A stretch of 27,882 bases of DNA from Mesotaenium endlicherianum (GCA_009602735.1 WELA01003054.1:398267-426148); one strand, 5' to 3'; positions 8,950 to 20,269 are shown, counted from the first letter of the stretch. Numbers and translations: made by a program. The notes: generated from the sequence alone by a model not told the origin.

Positions 8950-11478
8950 CACTCACGCGAATAGTTGTATTCCGGTGATCGCGCTGTTCATTTTCTAGTA
9001 ATTCAATAGTTTACCGAGTTTTTAAATTTTATAACTACCAACTTTCACGTCTTTGGGTTAGAGTGCAGACGCGTCCACCCAATTCCATTGTGTGTCAAAG
9101 ACCCCAAGTGTAGGCCTCGCGATCAGCAGGCCCTTTTTTCGCGGGGCCACGGGTGACATCCAAAACAAACTCGGAAGCATTTAAGTTCTGGAACATAAAT
9201 ATTTGAATTCCCGCTCACAATTCACATTTCTTCGATGCAGGCACTCGTCTTTCCTCCTTTTCTCCTGTAACTTCGTAGTATAGCCTCCGCTGAGGGTTAA
9301 GGTTAGTTGCACTTGACGTTTGCGGGTAGTGACGGTTGGAGGCATCGACTTGAGGTTAGTCTACTTAAAGCATCTCCTTGTTTACACTACTCGTGGGGCA
9401 AAAAACCGGCGGTGCTTGGCCTACCATACCCAATGGATGCGCAACTTAAGCTTTGCTCATTGCGATTTTGACTGATGGCAACAGTCTCCTTAACCAATGA
9501 GCTCTTCTTCAGCACTCTCAAATGCTCGTCAATATGTTATCTACGTAGCTTAGGTGCACATATTCTTCTGCTAACGCACTTGCAAAATGTGTGTTTCAGC
9601 TGTGGGAATTGCTTCGTTCCTTTTGAGGACCCGCCACCAGTGGTGCCCGCCACCACCAGTGCGAGTGACTTATGGTGTGGACACCCTCTGCCTGCCATCC
9701 GCATGCTGTGCAAGCTTATTGCCTTCCTTCTTGTATGCCCCTTCTTTCCTGCACTTGCCCTCATGTTTTTTTTAGATGGATTCTTGTTTTCAATTACGCT
9801 CTTTACATGCATTTTTTTATATTAATAGCACAGCATGCTTGTCTTGCATTTTGTGGATGCTTTGTCTATTCTCAATTCATGCTTGCCTGCTAGATGTTTC
9901 TTTCCGTTTGCATTAACCCTTTGCCTTCTTTTTTATTGCCTCACGCATTCCTGTCAGCCCGCCTGTTTTCCTCCCTCGCTTATACCTGTCTCTTTGGTTG
10001 TTTCAATTGTATTTTATATGCACATTTGCTTTTGCTAACGCACTTGTACAATGCATTTGTTGAGCGGTGGGAATTGCTCCTGAGCTTCTGAAGCCACCAC
10101 TGCTGCCTGCCACTAGCACCACCAGTGCGGTTTACTTACGGTGTGGACAGCCTCTGCCTTCGCTCCGCCTGTTGTCAGGCTACTTGCCTTTCTGTATTGA
10201 ATTCCCCTGCTTGCCTGCATTTGCCCTCATTTGTTTTTATTCCCCTTTGTACATTTGCTTTCGTACTCATAAACAGCAGGCATGACATGCTTGTCTTGCA
10301 TTCTATGGCTGCTTTGCCCAAGCTGATATTCGAGCCTCCCTCTTTGCCTGCTTTTTTCCTGATTCACGCATTCCTGGCTGCCTGCTTAATTTCTTTTCTT
10401 GCTACTATCTGTCTTGTAGCCTGTTCTTTATTCGGTTTATATGCAAATACTCATATGCCAACGTTCTTGTAAAATGTGTGTTTGAGTAGTGGGAACTGCT
10501 CCTTAGCTCCATAAGTACCCGCCACTAGTGCTACCTGCCACCAGCACCACCAGTGCGGTTTATTTACGGTGTGGATACTCTCCGCCTACCTTCTGCCTGC
10601 TGTCCAAGCTTATTGCCGCACTTGTTTGCCCCTGCTTGCCTCGCGCATGGTTGCTTGACTGCCAATTTTCCTTTCTTGTTTGCATACCTCCATGTGGTGC
10701 CTCCTTAGCTTGCTTTCTTACCTGCTATCTTGCCTTGTCATAAATGCACTTTTGCCTGTTGTTTGCTTCATATTATACTCATTGCTTGGTAGTATACTCA
10801 TTGCCTGCTTGCCGTTTGCCTACATTTACCTTGCTGTTGGCCTGCTTGCTGGCCCCTTTGGTCTTGTGTTCATTGCCTGTTTCTGAGCTTGCATCTCGCC
10901 TGCCTGCATCCCTCCCTGTTAGTTCCTCACGGATGCACTCCTGCTTGTTTGTTTTCCTCCCTGTTGCTATCTGCCTCCTATTCACTGCGCCACTGGCTGC
11001 TAGCTAGCCTGCTTTGTCACTAGTGGTTCACTTCGGTGTGCCTTCTATTATACTCATTCCCTGCTTGCATGTCTTCCCTGCCTCATTCATGCCTGCCTCA
11101 CTCATGCCTGCCTGCTTGCTTGTTTCCCCCTTGCCTGCTATGTGCCTCCTTACCTGCAGCACTGTGGTTGCTGTAAGCCAATCTCTGTGTCCGACTATGT
11201 GCACTTGCTCTCTCTCTGTGAGCATGTCTTTGTACCTCTCTGACTGTGTACATTGCTTGCTTATCTTGTGGTATTTTTCATTTTTTTTCTTGCTCTCAAT
11301 TAGATTAACCTGCTTGTCTGTCTGCCTGCTTGCATGTTTGTCCGCTTGCATGTCTGTCTGCTTGTTTGTTTGACAGTCACCCATCTTGCTTGCTTGCCCT
11401 TCTGCACGTTCACCTCTCACTTGGATGTACTTGTCTTAAAAGCCACACCCTCTTGACTCATTTGTTTGTTTTCCTCAG
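8950..11478 (+). other. 5' region and long pyrimidine-rich leader or intron of the Harbinger transposase gene
   Basis: The first 500 bp are balanced sequence and should contain the promoter and first non-coding exon; neither could be placed. From about 9480 to 11478 the + strand is T/C-rich with repeated GCCTGCTTGCC words, ending in the strong acceptor ttttcctcag (11469-11478). Three long degenerate tandem units occupy about 9541-10890. ORFs within it encode only Leu/Cys/Pro/Phe-rich peptides and are not credible genes. Confidence 0.6.
9541..10890 (+). repeat. Three tandem units of about 420-465 bp in the Harbinger leader
   Basis: Shared landmarks recur in order: GCTAACGCACTTG (9570; 10034; as GCCAACGTTCTTG 10457), a GTGGGAATTGCT box, GCCACCAG/CACCACCAGTGCG, TTA-TGGTGTGGA, CTCTGCCTGCC, then AGCTTATTGCC. 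Units 1 and 2 also share ATGCTTGTCTTGCATT downstream. The units are clearly diverged. Confidence 0.65.
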
Positions 11479-11485
11479 GATATAT

Positions 11486-12814
11486 ATGGACTACGGCAAT
11501 GCACAATCGAAGTTTGTCACAGTTGTGGCCCTCGTCATTGTTGTGCTAGCGGTCCAGCAGTGGGCCATTGTGCAGTCTGTGTTTAACGATGTCCTCCATA
11601 GCACCATTCAGGAGGTACACATGGCTGTGGAGATGCAGTCTAACATGCGTCGCCGTAACCTCATGCAGTACAGTATGCAGTATACTCTCTTGTGCTTCTA
11701 CGTACGAAAGACAAGGGCTAGAAAGCGTAGGCCCCGTAGAGTCTATAAGTTGGAAAGGTGTCAAAAATGGTTTGATGACTTTGTGATGTACAAATGGGAT
11801 GATAAACAGTGGAAAGATCTCTTCAGGGTAACTAAAGACCACTTCATGGAGCTAGTGCATCTTGTTCATCCTTATGTACTTAAGGGGAAAACAAATTTTA
11901 TTAAAGCTCCCATAAGTACTGAGAGGAAGGTTGCTGCTACACTTTTGAGATTAGCGGAGGGTTTGTCACATCATGTGACAAGCGAATGATTGGGCATCGG
12001 AGAGGCAACATGTTGTATAGCAGTTAGAGAAGTGTGTGCTGCCATTGTCATAGCGGATGTACAGCGCCTAGAATATCCTTTAGCTGCAGCGCTTCAAAAA
12101 GTCATGGATGACTTTGAATCGCTTCATGGTTGGAAAGGTGTCGCTGGAGCGATAGACTGCACACACATCAAAATTAGGAGGCCATTTGGAGAGGATGGTG
12201 CATGCTACCGCGATAGAACCGGTGATTACAGTATTATCTTGCAAGCAGTCGTTGACTCCAAGTGTCGCTTCCTTGACGTGTATGTTGGATGGCCGGGCTC
12301 CGTTCACGACGCTCGTGTCTTCGAAGCATCCCCGCTTCATGTTGCCCACGTGGCTAGTAGTCATGAGCTTGCGACCATGCCTCACGTGCAATTAGAGAAT
12401 GGTGACCTCATAAAGCCATACCTTTTGGGTGATGCCGGTTATGCGCTCATGCCTTGGGTCATTACTCCCTATGATAAGACTAAGTGCCAGCGCGATAGGT
12501 CGTGTAGGAAGTTCAATTTTGAGCACTCTAGTCAGAGGATGTCGGTAGAGAGAACATTTGGTGTCTTTAAGAATGTCTGGCGTTTATTCAACGGCGTAGA
12601 TAGGTCTTTGAAGCATGATATAAACGCCGTCACAGTCATTGTAATGGCTGGTTGTATCTTGCACAACTGGCTGATTGATGTGAAGGAGACAAACGTAGAA
12701 GAATATTCCTTGCCAGAACCAGAATGTATTTACGGTCAGCGAGACGCACACGACGAAGATGTTGATGTGGGTGGGAGAGTGCGGGACAATCTGCGAGCTG
12801 CTTTTTGTGGTTAA
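11486..12814 (+). pseudogene. PIF/Harbinger DDE transposase with one in-frame TGA
   Basis: This nuclease-transposase of the PIF/Harbinger (HARBI1-like, DDE_4) family cuts and rejoins the TIRs at TTA-type targets. The exon follows the acceptor at 11478, with ATG at 11486. The N-terminus has an unusual hydrophobic run (VTVVALVIVVLAV), then a basic region RKTRARKRRPRR and the family's helical domain. A TGA at 11987-11989 interrupts the helix-turn-helix region just before LGIGEATCC; both sides are in the same frame. The catalytic triad is visible downstream: Asp in AGAIDCTHI, Asp in LLGDAGYALM and Glu in SVERTFGVFK. The stop is TAA at 12812-12814. The rest is full length. CGA to TGA deamination would explain the stop, but the original codon is unknown. 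Confidence 0.85.
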
Positions 12815-13593
12815 TTTCTGTAAGGTTTACTTTCTTCCTAGGCAGTTAGAGTAGAATAAGTTGGATTACTAAATTAGCAATACATGTCTGTAATACATTT
12901 TACCATAAGCAAGACCAACCTTTGTATACTGCACTACCACTTGGCACTTCATTTTTTTGACAAAGGGCATCTATTGCATGAAGTATTTGGGTGGAGATAT
13001 ATTGAGACTTTTGCTTTCTTATTTTATGGCCTTGGCAGGTCACTTGGGTATGTGGGCACATGGCCTCAAAGGTGAATGTACATGTTATGTGCGGAATGTC
13101 TAACACAAGGGAACAAAGCTCAGTTCAATCAATACATGTATGACATGGTCAGCTACTAATAAATTCGAATTATTATGCTCTCTCTTACAAAGGTACTGAC
13201 AACATGATAAGCGTCACATTCAGCTTCTACTCAACACCTACTACTTTAATTTAGGGAATGACGTGTAACCTTCTTAAATATGAACTCCACATAGCACCAA
13301 ACAGGCGAAACTTGTGTATTATTGTTACAGCTACACCTCTTAACACCAAACACGTCACAAACAATCGTCCATCAAACTCCCACCCAAAAAACACAAGTAC
13401 AAATAACAAACTTACACAACTACAAATAGCGGAAAGAAGCATGGCAGATGCTTATCTTATGTAAAGTGCATTTCAAAAAAAATGAAGTGTTGTAATTTTA
13501 ATCAATATTTGACGAGTAGCATACCATAGGAAAAATGAGACATATATGACTTGTGATTTTGATTGTTTTTCACAAATCCACTGAAGACATCCC
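12815..13593. other. Convergent 3' region between the two Harbinger genes
   Basis: No gene was seen. It must hold the 3' ends of the transposase transcript (+) and the Myb-like transcript (-). AATAAA occurs at about 13157 on the + strand. Short ORFs on both strands look like chance. Confidence 0.5.
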
Positions 13594-13896
13594 TTACTTA
13601 TCTTTGGGAGGTGCTTGGCCTGCAATGCTTGCAAACATCTGAGCAAGTGCATTAATGCCGACACTGATACTAGATGCAATCTCTTTTTCGCACAAATCTT
13701 GAGTTGCCATGGCCTCCTTAGCTATTTCTTTCTGAACAGCGCATGCAGCATCAATGATGGTGGTATCCTTAGAAGTAGCTCTTAAACTCTCAATTTGTAA
13801 CTTGGTCACTTCCATAAGCTCTGTCCCAGAAGCAGAAGAAGCAGGTTCACCCGGCAGACCACGCGGGCGCTTGCGTTTCTTCATAGCCTCCAATTC
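13594..13896 (-). CDS. Harbinger Myb/SANT-like protein, last exon
   Basis: On the - strand the exon begins at 13896 after the acceptor gaagcag, with ELEAMKKRKRPRG, and stops at 13594. It is a Lys/Arg nuclear-localisation-like stretch followed by a long helical, Ala/Glu-rich region (EVTKLQIESLRATSK, QKEIAKEAMATQ). This is the usual C-terminal layout of Myb/SANT-like helper proteins of PIF/Harbinger elements, which escort the transposase to the nucleus and bind TIR DNA. It is in phase 0 with the preceding exon 21121-21237, from which the nested gypsy element now separates it. No damage was seen. Confidence 0.6.
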   Translation of the reverse strand, partial: ELEAMKKRKRPRGLPGEPASSASGTELMEVTKLQIESLRATSKDTTIIDAACAVQKEIAKEAMATQDLCEKEIASSISVGINALAQMFASIAGQAPPKDK

Positions 13897-14143
13897 CTGC
13901 TTCACATGACCATGAGAAAACCATAAGCCAGCAGGAGGGAAACAAAAACGATATCACAGAAGCACATGAGCACATATAAAGTTGAAAAAGCACAAGCAAA
14001 TAAGCTGAAAGGAGCAAAGCAGCACACATTTTGCTCAGAGTGAAAAGTACAAGCACACAAGCAGACCAGCAAGCGGTGCAACCAGTGAGAAGAGGCTTGC
14101 AAGAGGGCAGGAGAGAGTAGCACAGATCAGACCAACAACAACC

Positions 14144-14148
14144 AGACC
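14144..14148. repeat. Gypsy target-site duplication AGACC, left copy
   Basis: AGACC lies directly before the left LTR; an identical copy lies at 20786-20790, directly after the right LTR. Confidence 0.95.
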
Positions 14149-14651
14149 TGTAGTGAAACAGATAGATAAAGTACTTAGTAAAACAGAATAGTTTATCTAT
14201 TCAAGACAAGGATCTTTGAACACAAGTGGTAGCTTCTTGAAAGAGAGATGGCTTCTTGAAAGTTAATATATTTCTGGATTTTGGCAAGTACAAGAGTGAT
14301 TCTGGAATGTCTTTCTATGTTCTAGCTCTTGTTTATATACTTGCTACATAAGTAATTTCTAGGAAGGTGTATGTTGATGTGTTGGCACCCAACACATCCC
14401 AAAACTTGCCACCTCTTTCTAGAATAATGTACACATGTCCTTTTGACCTAAAAATGGCACATCTGACTTTTGCCACATGGAGTTCTTCTAGGTCTTTCCT
14501 CTAACTTCGAAAATGCCTTGGAAGGTTCAAAGGACATGAACCAAGTTACTAGAGTACCTATTCACACTTGACTCCACACCATACTACTTCAAATATATTT
14601 GAAAACATTAAAATATATGCAAACTAATGTATAATAACTCAAATCACTACA
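14149..14651 (-). repeat. Gypsy 3' LTR (in element orientation)
   Basis: 503 bp, bounded by TGTAG and CTACA and flanked by the target duplication on the left and the polypurine tract on the right. It differs from the 5' LTR by G at 14191 and G at 14521. Confidence 0.95.
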
Positions 14652-14663
14652 TCACCCCCCCCA
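14652..14663 (-). other. Polypurine tract
   Basis: On the - strand TGGGGGGGGTGA abuts the start of the 3' LTR. A purine run here primes plus-strand DNA synthesis. The eight-G core is unusually uniform. Confidence 0.75.
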
Positions 14664-15377
14664 TAGAAAAAGCGACGTCTCGGCGCGTCAAGTCAGGTCG
14701 TACACATGTGGAGCAAACTAGTCAACAGTTTCAAGTCAGATGCCACACATGTAAGGTAGACTAGGCAATGTCGTAGGTGGTGTGACCTTATTGGCTAGCC
14801 TACTCCTTAATGATAAAGAAAATTGTACAAGTTGGCCCAAAATCTGCCACAAATTCAAAAATTCATAGCGGCCACAGAACTGCTCCAAATCTGAAAATTT
14901 GAGTGCCAGACGGACCGCGTCGGAGAACTCTACCGGGTCACCAAATTTGAGAGCATTCTCATTTCTGGAGTGTCGTTGAGAGCTGAGAGAGTAGGCACTC
15001 CTCCAAATCTGTGCAGAAACTTCTGAAAATCATAAGTCCTTCTATACTTCTCCAAATTCTGCAAACTAAGTCTCAAACTGGGCGCTGTAAGATGTTCTAC
15101 CAGAGTCTTGAGTTTCAGAGCATTCCAAGTTCAGGGGAGGGCACAATGTCAGAAGGCATATTCTGCCCTAACAATGCCAGCAGCCTGACCCCCTTCTACT
15201 TAGAGCATCATATCTCTCTCACCAGTGCTCCAAATTGAGCAAACTTGGACTCTAAATGACCGGCTACTCATGGACTACAGCCAGGTAAATTTTCAGAATT
15301 TATTATGCAGAGACCTATTACCAGTAGCAGTTTTAGTTTTCTGTCCAGAAACTGCGAGAAGAGAAGAGTGTCTAATG
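14664..15377 (-). other. Gypsy 3' non-coding region with degenerate internal repeats
   Basis: About 0.7 kb between the pol stop and the polypurine tract holds no credible gene. The + strand word CTCCAAAT recurs at about 14883, 15001, 15050 and 15229, with related following sequence (CTGAAAATTTGAG, CTGCAAACT, GAGCAAACTTGG) and shared CAGAGCATTC-like blocks. This suggests an old tandem array with a unit of about 100-180 bp. Confidence 0.5.
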
Positions 15378-18300
15378 TCAATTTTTCCTCTTTCTTGTTC
15401 TTGCAGGCTGCCTCCAAGGGGTCTTCTGCTGCTTCTTGATGGTGGCAGGCTGCCTCCCTGAAGTCTTCGGGCTTCTAGTAGAGAGACTTGGGGCTGGTCC
15501 AAGATGGGGGTTGGCGGCATGGAAGCGCTTCAACTTTCTCTGAACTTTGTCAAGGTAGTGCGCCGCCACCCAACTATTCTCCGAATCTGGATATCCTTTC
15601 CACTTGATCAAGTATTGCTGCTGTCTCCTGAAATTTCTCATAGCCACTATGTCTTCCACTTCGTACTCCAAATGATCATCCACTATTGTTGGGGCTGGTG
15701 GGGTTGTCACACGTCCTGGGAACTTGTTGTCGGGTTGCACATATGGCTTGAAGAGGGAAGCGTGGAATACGGGGTCGATGTGCATAGTCTGGGGAAGTTC
15801 TAGCTTGAAAGCAACGGGGTTGACTTGCTGGATAATCTTGAAGGGTCCCAAATACTTGGGAGAGAACTTGCTGCCGGCAGGCCTGTTGTTCAGGGAAATG
15901 TTCTTGGATGATAGTAACACGTTGTCACCCACTCTGTACGTAATTTCTCTTCTGGATCTGTTCGCCACTCTTGCTTGAGCATCTTGCGCGTGTTGTAGAG
16001 CTTTCTTCGCTGCTGTAAGGGCTGCTTCTAATGTCTCCATAAAATCTGTGGCTGCAGGTACTTCATCATGGCCAGCCGTGAAGCTCAGTGGCGTGGTCGG
16101 ATGGAAGCCATAGTTGAGGAAGAATGGGGACTCTTGGGTAGAGGCCTGCGTAGTGTTGTTGTAGGCAAACTCGAGGGGGGTCAAGTACATGTCCCAGTCT
16201 TGCTCGAGGGTAGACACGTAGGCCTTTAGAGAGGTCTTTAGGGTACGATTCATACGCTCGGTTTGCCCATCTGATTGTGGGTGGTAGGCAGTAGACATAT
16301 CCAGCGATGTACCCAAGTTCTTGAAGAGATTTTTCCAGAAATGGCTTGTGAATCTTGGATCTCTATCTGACACAATTCTTGATGGTAGTCCATGGAGTCG
16401 GAAGATGTTGTCAAAGATGAGTCTTGCAAGTTGTGGTGCTGTAGCCTTAGTCGTCGTGGGAATAAAATGAGCCATCTTGGTAAGTCTGTCCACCGCCGTG
16501 AGTATTGCATTATGGCCTCGAGGTGTCACGGGCAAGTCCACGATAAGGTCCATTGAGATGTCCGTCCATTGTCTTTCGGGGATTGGTAGTGGTTGGAGGA
16601 GTCCTCCCGCCTTTTGCGATGATGGCTTGATTCTTTGGCATGTGTCACAGCTCCTGCAGTACTCCTTGACTTGCTTAGACATGCCTGGCCAACAATAAGT
16701 CCTAGCTAGAACGCCCGTGGTCCTTAGGATTCCAAAGTGTCCTCCAAGAGGGTTGTCGTGTGCTTCTCGTAGAAGCAAGAGCCGGAGGTCTAAGTCATTA
16801 GGAACACATCTCTGGCCCGTATCTTGCCTCACCCAATAATTGCCTTCTTGCTTCTTGCATGGGTCCAAGGCTGCTTCTCCGTTCTTGTAGTAAGGGTCTC
16901 TTTCATAGGCGGCTGAAAATCGAGCTTCCAGATCTGTCTTCAGGGATACCATCACTGCATTTAATTGCAGTCTTGAGAGGGGGTCAGCCGGGTTTGTCTT
17001 GCCGGGCTGGTACTGAATCGTGATGTTGTATTGTTGCAAGTATCCGCTCCATCTTGCTTGTCTCCTTGAGAGATACGGCTGCGTTTGGAGGTGCTTTAAC
17101 GCCTCGTGGTCCGTGGTGACCAGTACTTTGCGTCCTTCAACGTAGCAGCGCCAAACCTTCAAGGCATGTACAATCGCCAATGCCTCTCGCTCCGTGGTTG
17201 TATAATTTTGCTCGGCTGGATTTAGCTTCCTTGACTCGTAGGCGATGGGCTGCAGTCCCTTGCCTTGGTCTTGAAGCAGGATTGCTCCTATTGCATAGGA
17301 AGATGCATCGGTGATGACGTGGAAGGGCCAATCTGGGTTTGGACTTGGGAGTGTGAGCACCGGGGATGTGGTCAATCTTCGCTTTAACTCTTGAAATGCC
17401 TCTTCCTCTTTCTCGGTCCATGTATATAGCCTGTCCTTCTTGAGTAGATCTGTCAGGGGGGCTGCTATGTGCGAGAAGCCTTGGATGAATTTTCTGTACC
17501 AATTGGCAAATCCCAAGAATGACTGGAGTTCTTTCTTGGTCGTGGGGGTTGGCCATTCCTCCACCACCGTGGTCTTCTTGGGGTCCATCTTGATGCCATC
17601 AGCAGTCACGTGGAGACCTAGGAACTCCACTTCTTGTTTGGCAAACTCGCACTTTGACTCCTTCGCAAATAGCTTGTTTTGCTTCAATACTTCAAGGACT
17701 TCTTTCAAGTGTCTCGCATGCTCTTCAAGGGTCTTGCTGTAGATAAGGATGTCATCGATGAATACCACCACAAATCTGTCCAACATGGGCTGAAATATGG
17801 TGTTCATCATAGTCATGAAAGTTGCTGGCGCGTTGGTGAGTCCAAATGGCAGGACCATGAACTCAAAATGTCCATATCTTGTCCTGAATGCCGTCTTCTC
17901 TATGTCCGGTTCTGCGATGCGAATCTGGTGGTAGCCGCTCCGTAAGTCAATCTTCGTGAAGTACTTGGCTCCAACCAGCCGGTCCATGAGCTCATCCATG
18001 CGCGGCAGCGGGTATCGATTCTTGATGGTGATCTTGTTGAGGGCGCGATAGTCCACACACATCCTCAAGGTACCATCTTTCTTCTTGACAAATAGCACCG
18101 GGGCTCCAAATGGCGACTTGCTAGGTCGAATGAAGCCATGCTCCAGTAGCTCCTTGATTTGCTTCTTGACTTCGTCTAGCTCCGTGTATGACATTTTGAA
18201 CGTAGGCCGAGAGATGGGCTTGCTTCCGGGCTCCAACTCTATCTTGTGGTCTACGAATCTTTTGGGGGGTAGGCCCTTGGGCAATTCCGGGGAGAACACT

Positions 18301-19043
18301 TCTTTGTAGTCCTCTAAGACTTCTTGTATCTCCTTGGGAACGGGGCTGCCTTCTTGACTCTCGATGTCTTTCTTGATGTCTTTTGGCGTGATCAAGGCCA
18401 AAAGAAGCTCGTGTCCCTTCCTCACAAGTCTCTTGAGTTGGAGGGCGGACAATAGTATCTCGTGTGCCGGCTTCTGGATGTCTTGGGTCTGGATATTCTG
18501 GATTGCGCGCAAAATACAGATTCTTGAAGTGATGTCATTCTTGATCTTGATAGTACCGGTCCTCCAATCAACTTGGGGGTTGTGCTTGGTCAACCAAGGC
18601 GTCCCTAGGATGACGTCGTACTTGCCCAATTGCATGGGGGAGAACACTACTCTATCCTTGAAGGACTTGATAGAGAGTGCCAAGGGGTACGTCTTCTTGG
18701 AAGGGGTAGTATAGGAGAATCCATCGGGCATCATAATCTCCTCGTCGTGGTCAAGAGTTCGCATAGTAATACCGTGCTTGGTGGCAAAATCTGCAGCAAT
18801 GAAGTTGCCTTGAGCTCCGCTATCCACCAAGATGTGGACCTTCTCTCCTCCAAGGTAACCTCTCAAACTCATTGGGGCTGGAACGTCGTCTTCAACGGGG
18901 GTCTCCACCTCACTTGGCGTGTTGCCTTCTCGTGAAGTGGGTCTTGGGGTGGTAGGCTCCTGGCCTACCGGCGCTGTCCGTTTTTTGACAACTTTTTGGG
19001 GCATGAAAGTGCACGATGGCCCTTTTCCTTGCAATAAAAGCAT
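15378..19043 (-). CDS. Gypsy pol: protease, reverse transcriptase, RNase H, integrase, chromodomain
   Basis: The frame runs 1221 codons from its first Met, but no start is needed: it lies in the -1 frame of gag and is probably entered by frameshifting at 18980-18986. Residues are counted from 19043. The protease has DSGA at 74-77. Reverse transcriptase shows [12 protein letters not shown] (398-409) and the active site FIDD (428-431). RNase H has Asp579, Glu618/620 and Asp645. Integrase has a zinc-binding His762/His769 and Cys799/Cys802, and a catalytic triad best placed at Asp832, Asp893 and Glu929. A chromodomain (about 1126-1175, [15 protein letters not shown]) follows and probably guides integration to marked chromatin. 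A basic tail ends the protein. All catalytic residues are present and nothing is broken, so it may be active. Confidence 0.95.
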   Translation of the reverse strand: MLLLQGKGPSCTFMPQKVVKKRTAPVGQEPTTPRPTSREGNTPSEVETPVEDDVPAPMSLRGYLGGEKVHILVDSGAQGNFIAADFATKHGITMRTLDHDEEIMMPDGFSYTTPSKKTYPLALSIKSFKDRVVFSPMQLGKYDVILGTPWLTKHNPQVDWRTGTIKIKNDITSRICILRAIQNIQTQDIQKPAHEILLSALQLKRLVRKGHELLLALITPKDIKKDIESQEGSPVPKEIQEVLEDYKEVFSPELPKGLPPKRFVDHKIELEPGSKPISRPTFKMSYTELDEVKKQIKELLEHGFIRPSKSPFGAPVLFVKKKDGTLRMCVDYRALNKITIKNRYPLPRMDELMDRLVGAKYFTKIDLRSGYHQIRIAEPDIEKTAFRTRYGHFEFMVLPFGLTNAPATFMTMMNTIFQPMLDRFVVVFIDDILIYSKTLEEHARHLKEVLEVLKQNKLFAKESKCEFAKQEVEFLGLHVTADGIKMDPKKTTVVEEWPTPTTKKELQSFLGFANWYRKFIQGFSHIAAPLTDLLKKDRLYTWTEKEEEAFQELKRRLTTSPVLTLPSPNPDWPFHVITDASSYAIGAILLQDQGKGLQPIAYESRKLNPAEQNYTTTEREALAIVHALKVWRCYVEGRKVLVTTDHEALKHLQTQPYLSRRQARWSGYLQQYNITIQYQPGKTNPADPLSRLQLNAVMVSLKTDLEARFSAAYERDPYYKNGEAALDPCKKQEGNYWVRQDTGQRCVPNDLDLRLLLLREAHDNPLGGHFGILRTTGVLARTYCWPGMSKQVKEYCRSCDTCQRIKPSSQKAGGLLQPLPIPERQWTDISMDLIVDLPVTPRGHNAILTAVDRLTKMAHFIPTTTKATAPQLARLIFDNIFRLHGLPSRIVSDRDPRFTSHFWKNLFKNLGTSLDMSTAYHPQSDGQTERMNRTLKTSLKAYVSTLEQDWDMYLTPLEFAYNNTTQASTQESPFFLNYGFHPTTPLSFTAGHDEVPAATDFMETLEAALTAAKKALQHAQDAQARVANRSRREITYRVGDNVLLSSKNISLNNRPAGSKFSPKYLGPFKIIQQVNPVAFKLELPQTMHIDPVFHASLFKPYVQPDNKFPGRVTTPPAPTIVDDHLEYEVEDIVAMRNFRRQQQYLIKWKGYPDSENSWVAAHYLDKVQRKLKRFHAANPHLGPAPSLSTRSPKTSGRQPATIKKQQKTPWRQPARTRKRKN
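18951..18986 (-). promoter_or_regulatory. -1 ribosomal frameshift signal joining gag and pol
   Basis: Read on the - strand, the heptamer A AAA AAC (18986-18980) lies in the gag frame exactly as X XXY YYZ. Slipping back one base puts the ribosome in the pol frame. After a 10-nt spacer comes a perfect 7-bp stem, GGTAGGC (18969-18963) with GCCTACC (18957-18951), and a 5-nt loop. The gag stop lies in this stem. The heptamer is one of the most efficient known; the spacer is slightly longer than usual. A pseudoknot with downstream bases was not worked out. Confidence 0.85.
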
Positions 19044-20245
19044 AGTCCAGCCGTCATGAGAGCTTCTTTTTCAGCCGGGGAGAGTCTTGCTTTCACTCCT
19101 TGCTGGTTTCTTGCATCATAAGTGTCATTGGAGGGTCTTCCACTCTTCCGGGCAGCCGCGGGGTCCCTTTTAATAACTCCGATTTCCATGGGTGTGGGTC
19201 CAGATTCGGATGTGGAAGGGGCTGCGTACACCCGCGTCGTCGGTACCCGTGAAGATGAAGGCACGGAGTGCTTGAAATCCAAGGTATCCACCTTTTGGGC
19301 CACTTCAATGATCTTTGAGAAGTCCGTCAAGTCGCGTAACTCCACTTCCTTTGCCACCTTGGGTTTGAGGCCAAAGATGTAGCGGTCAATCTTCTCCTCG
19401 AGAGACATGTTGGGGATCTCAAGAGTGAGGGCGTGAAATCTGGATGTATACTCTTGAACGGACGTCGTTTGCTTGAGATGGTGGAGCTTTCCTCGGGCAA
19501 TCTTCTCCGCATTGATGGGCATGAATTGCTTCTTGAGGGCCTCACGAAAATCTGCCCATCTTGCATATGATGGTGGGGGCTCTTGGCCGAGCATGGGGTG
19601 CGCCATAGCTTGATATATAGCCGCTTGATAGTTACGCCACCATGATGTTGCTGCTCCTCTAAGTAAGGTAACGGCAAAGGGAACGTAGTCCTCCTCGGGT
19701 ACTTCAAGGAATGCGAGGTACGTCTCCACTTGGTAGAGCCATAAATTCAGGTTGGCACCTTTCCCGGGGTTGAAAGTGTCGGGTTTGCCGGGCTTGATGA
19801 GTTTCCTTGCTCTCGTTGGCTCTTGTGGAGGCGCTTGAGCCGGGGCTGGATTTTGAGCATTGCTCGCAATAGGGGCAACCATGGCAGCCATAGCTTCTCT
19901 TGACGCTTGCACGGTTGCTTCATAGGTGGCCAAGCCCACTTGGTTGTGGACGGTCATTAGGAAGGCTGCCCACTCATTTGCGGGAACTCCTTGTGGTGGG
20001 GTCAACTTTGCTATAGCGGCTGCCACGGGATTTGACGGTGCTCCTCCTTGTGGTGCTTCTTGTTGTTGGAGATTTCCTTGAGTAGGCTCTCCCATCGACG
20101 CTGGAGGAGGGTGTGCTCCTCCTTGTGGTGCTTCTTGTTGTTGCAGATTTTCTTGAGTGGGCTCTCCCATCGGCGCTGGAGGAGGGTGTCTTGGAGAGGA
20201 AGGGCTTCCTTCGAAAGCTTGCTGTTGGTCTTGAGGATCGGCCAT
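18965..20245 (-). CDS. Gypsy gag with CCHC zinc knuckle
   Basis: This 426-residue protein starts at the first ATG after the primer site. The N-terminus is Pro/Gln-rich and carries two 25-residue tandem copies (residues 21-45 and 46-70, starting [11 protein letters not shown]). The middle is a retrotransposon gag capsid region with [11 protein letters not shown], the F-x-x-A-L-K-K-Q-F motif and a SVQEYTSRF block. The C-terminus has one zinc knuckle, Cys402-x2-Cys405-x4-His410-x4-Cys415, for binding genomic RNA. The stop TAG (18965-18967) lies inside the hairpin of the frameshift signal and overlaps pol. Intact. Confidence 0.95.
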   Translation of the reverse strand: MADPQDQQQAFEGSPSSPRHPPPAPMGEPTQENLQQQEAPQGGAHPPPASMGEPTQGNLQQQEAPQGGAPSNPVAAAIAKLTPPQGVPANEWAAFLMTVHNQVGLATYEATVQASREAMAAMVAPIASNAQNPAPAQAPPQEPTRARKLIKPGKPDTFNPGKGANLNLWLYQVETYLAFLEVPEEDYVPFAVTLLRGAATSWWRNYQAAIYQAMAHPMLGQEPPPSYARWADFREALKKQFMPINAEKIARGKLHHLKQTTSVQEYTSRFHALTLEIPNMSLEEKIDRYIFGLKPKVAKEVELRDLTDFSKIIEVAQKVDTLDFKHSVPSSSRVPTTRVYAAPSTSESGPTPMEIGVIKRDPAAARKSGRPSNDTYDARNQQGVKARLSPAEKEALMTAGLCFYCKEKGHRALSCPKKLSKNGQRR

Positions 20246-20269
20246 CTTCTTGTGCTACCAAAGTGCCTA

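Noticed and set aside
17137..17556. 139-codon - strand ORF inside gypsy pol
   Set aside because: Shadow of the pol reading frame, which has conserved domains across this stretch.
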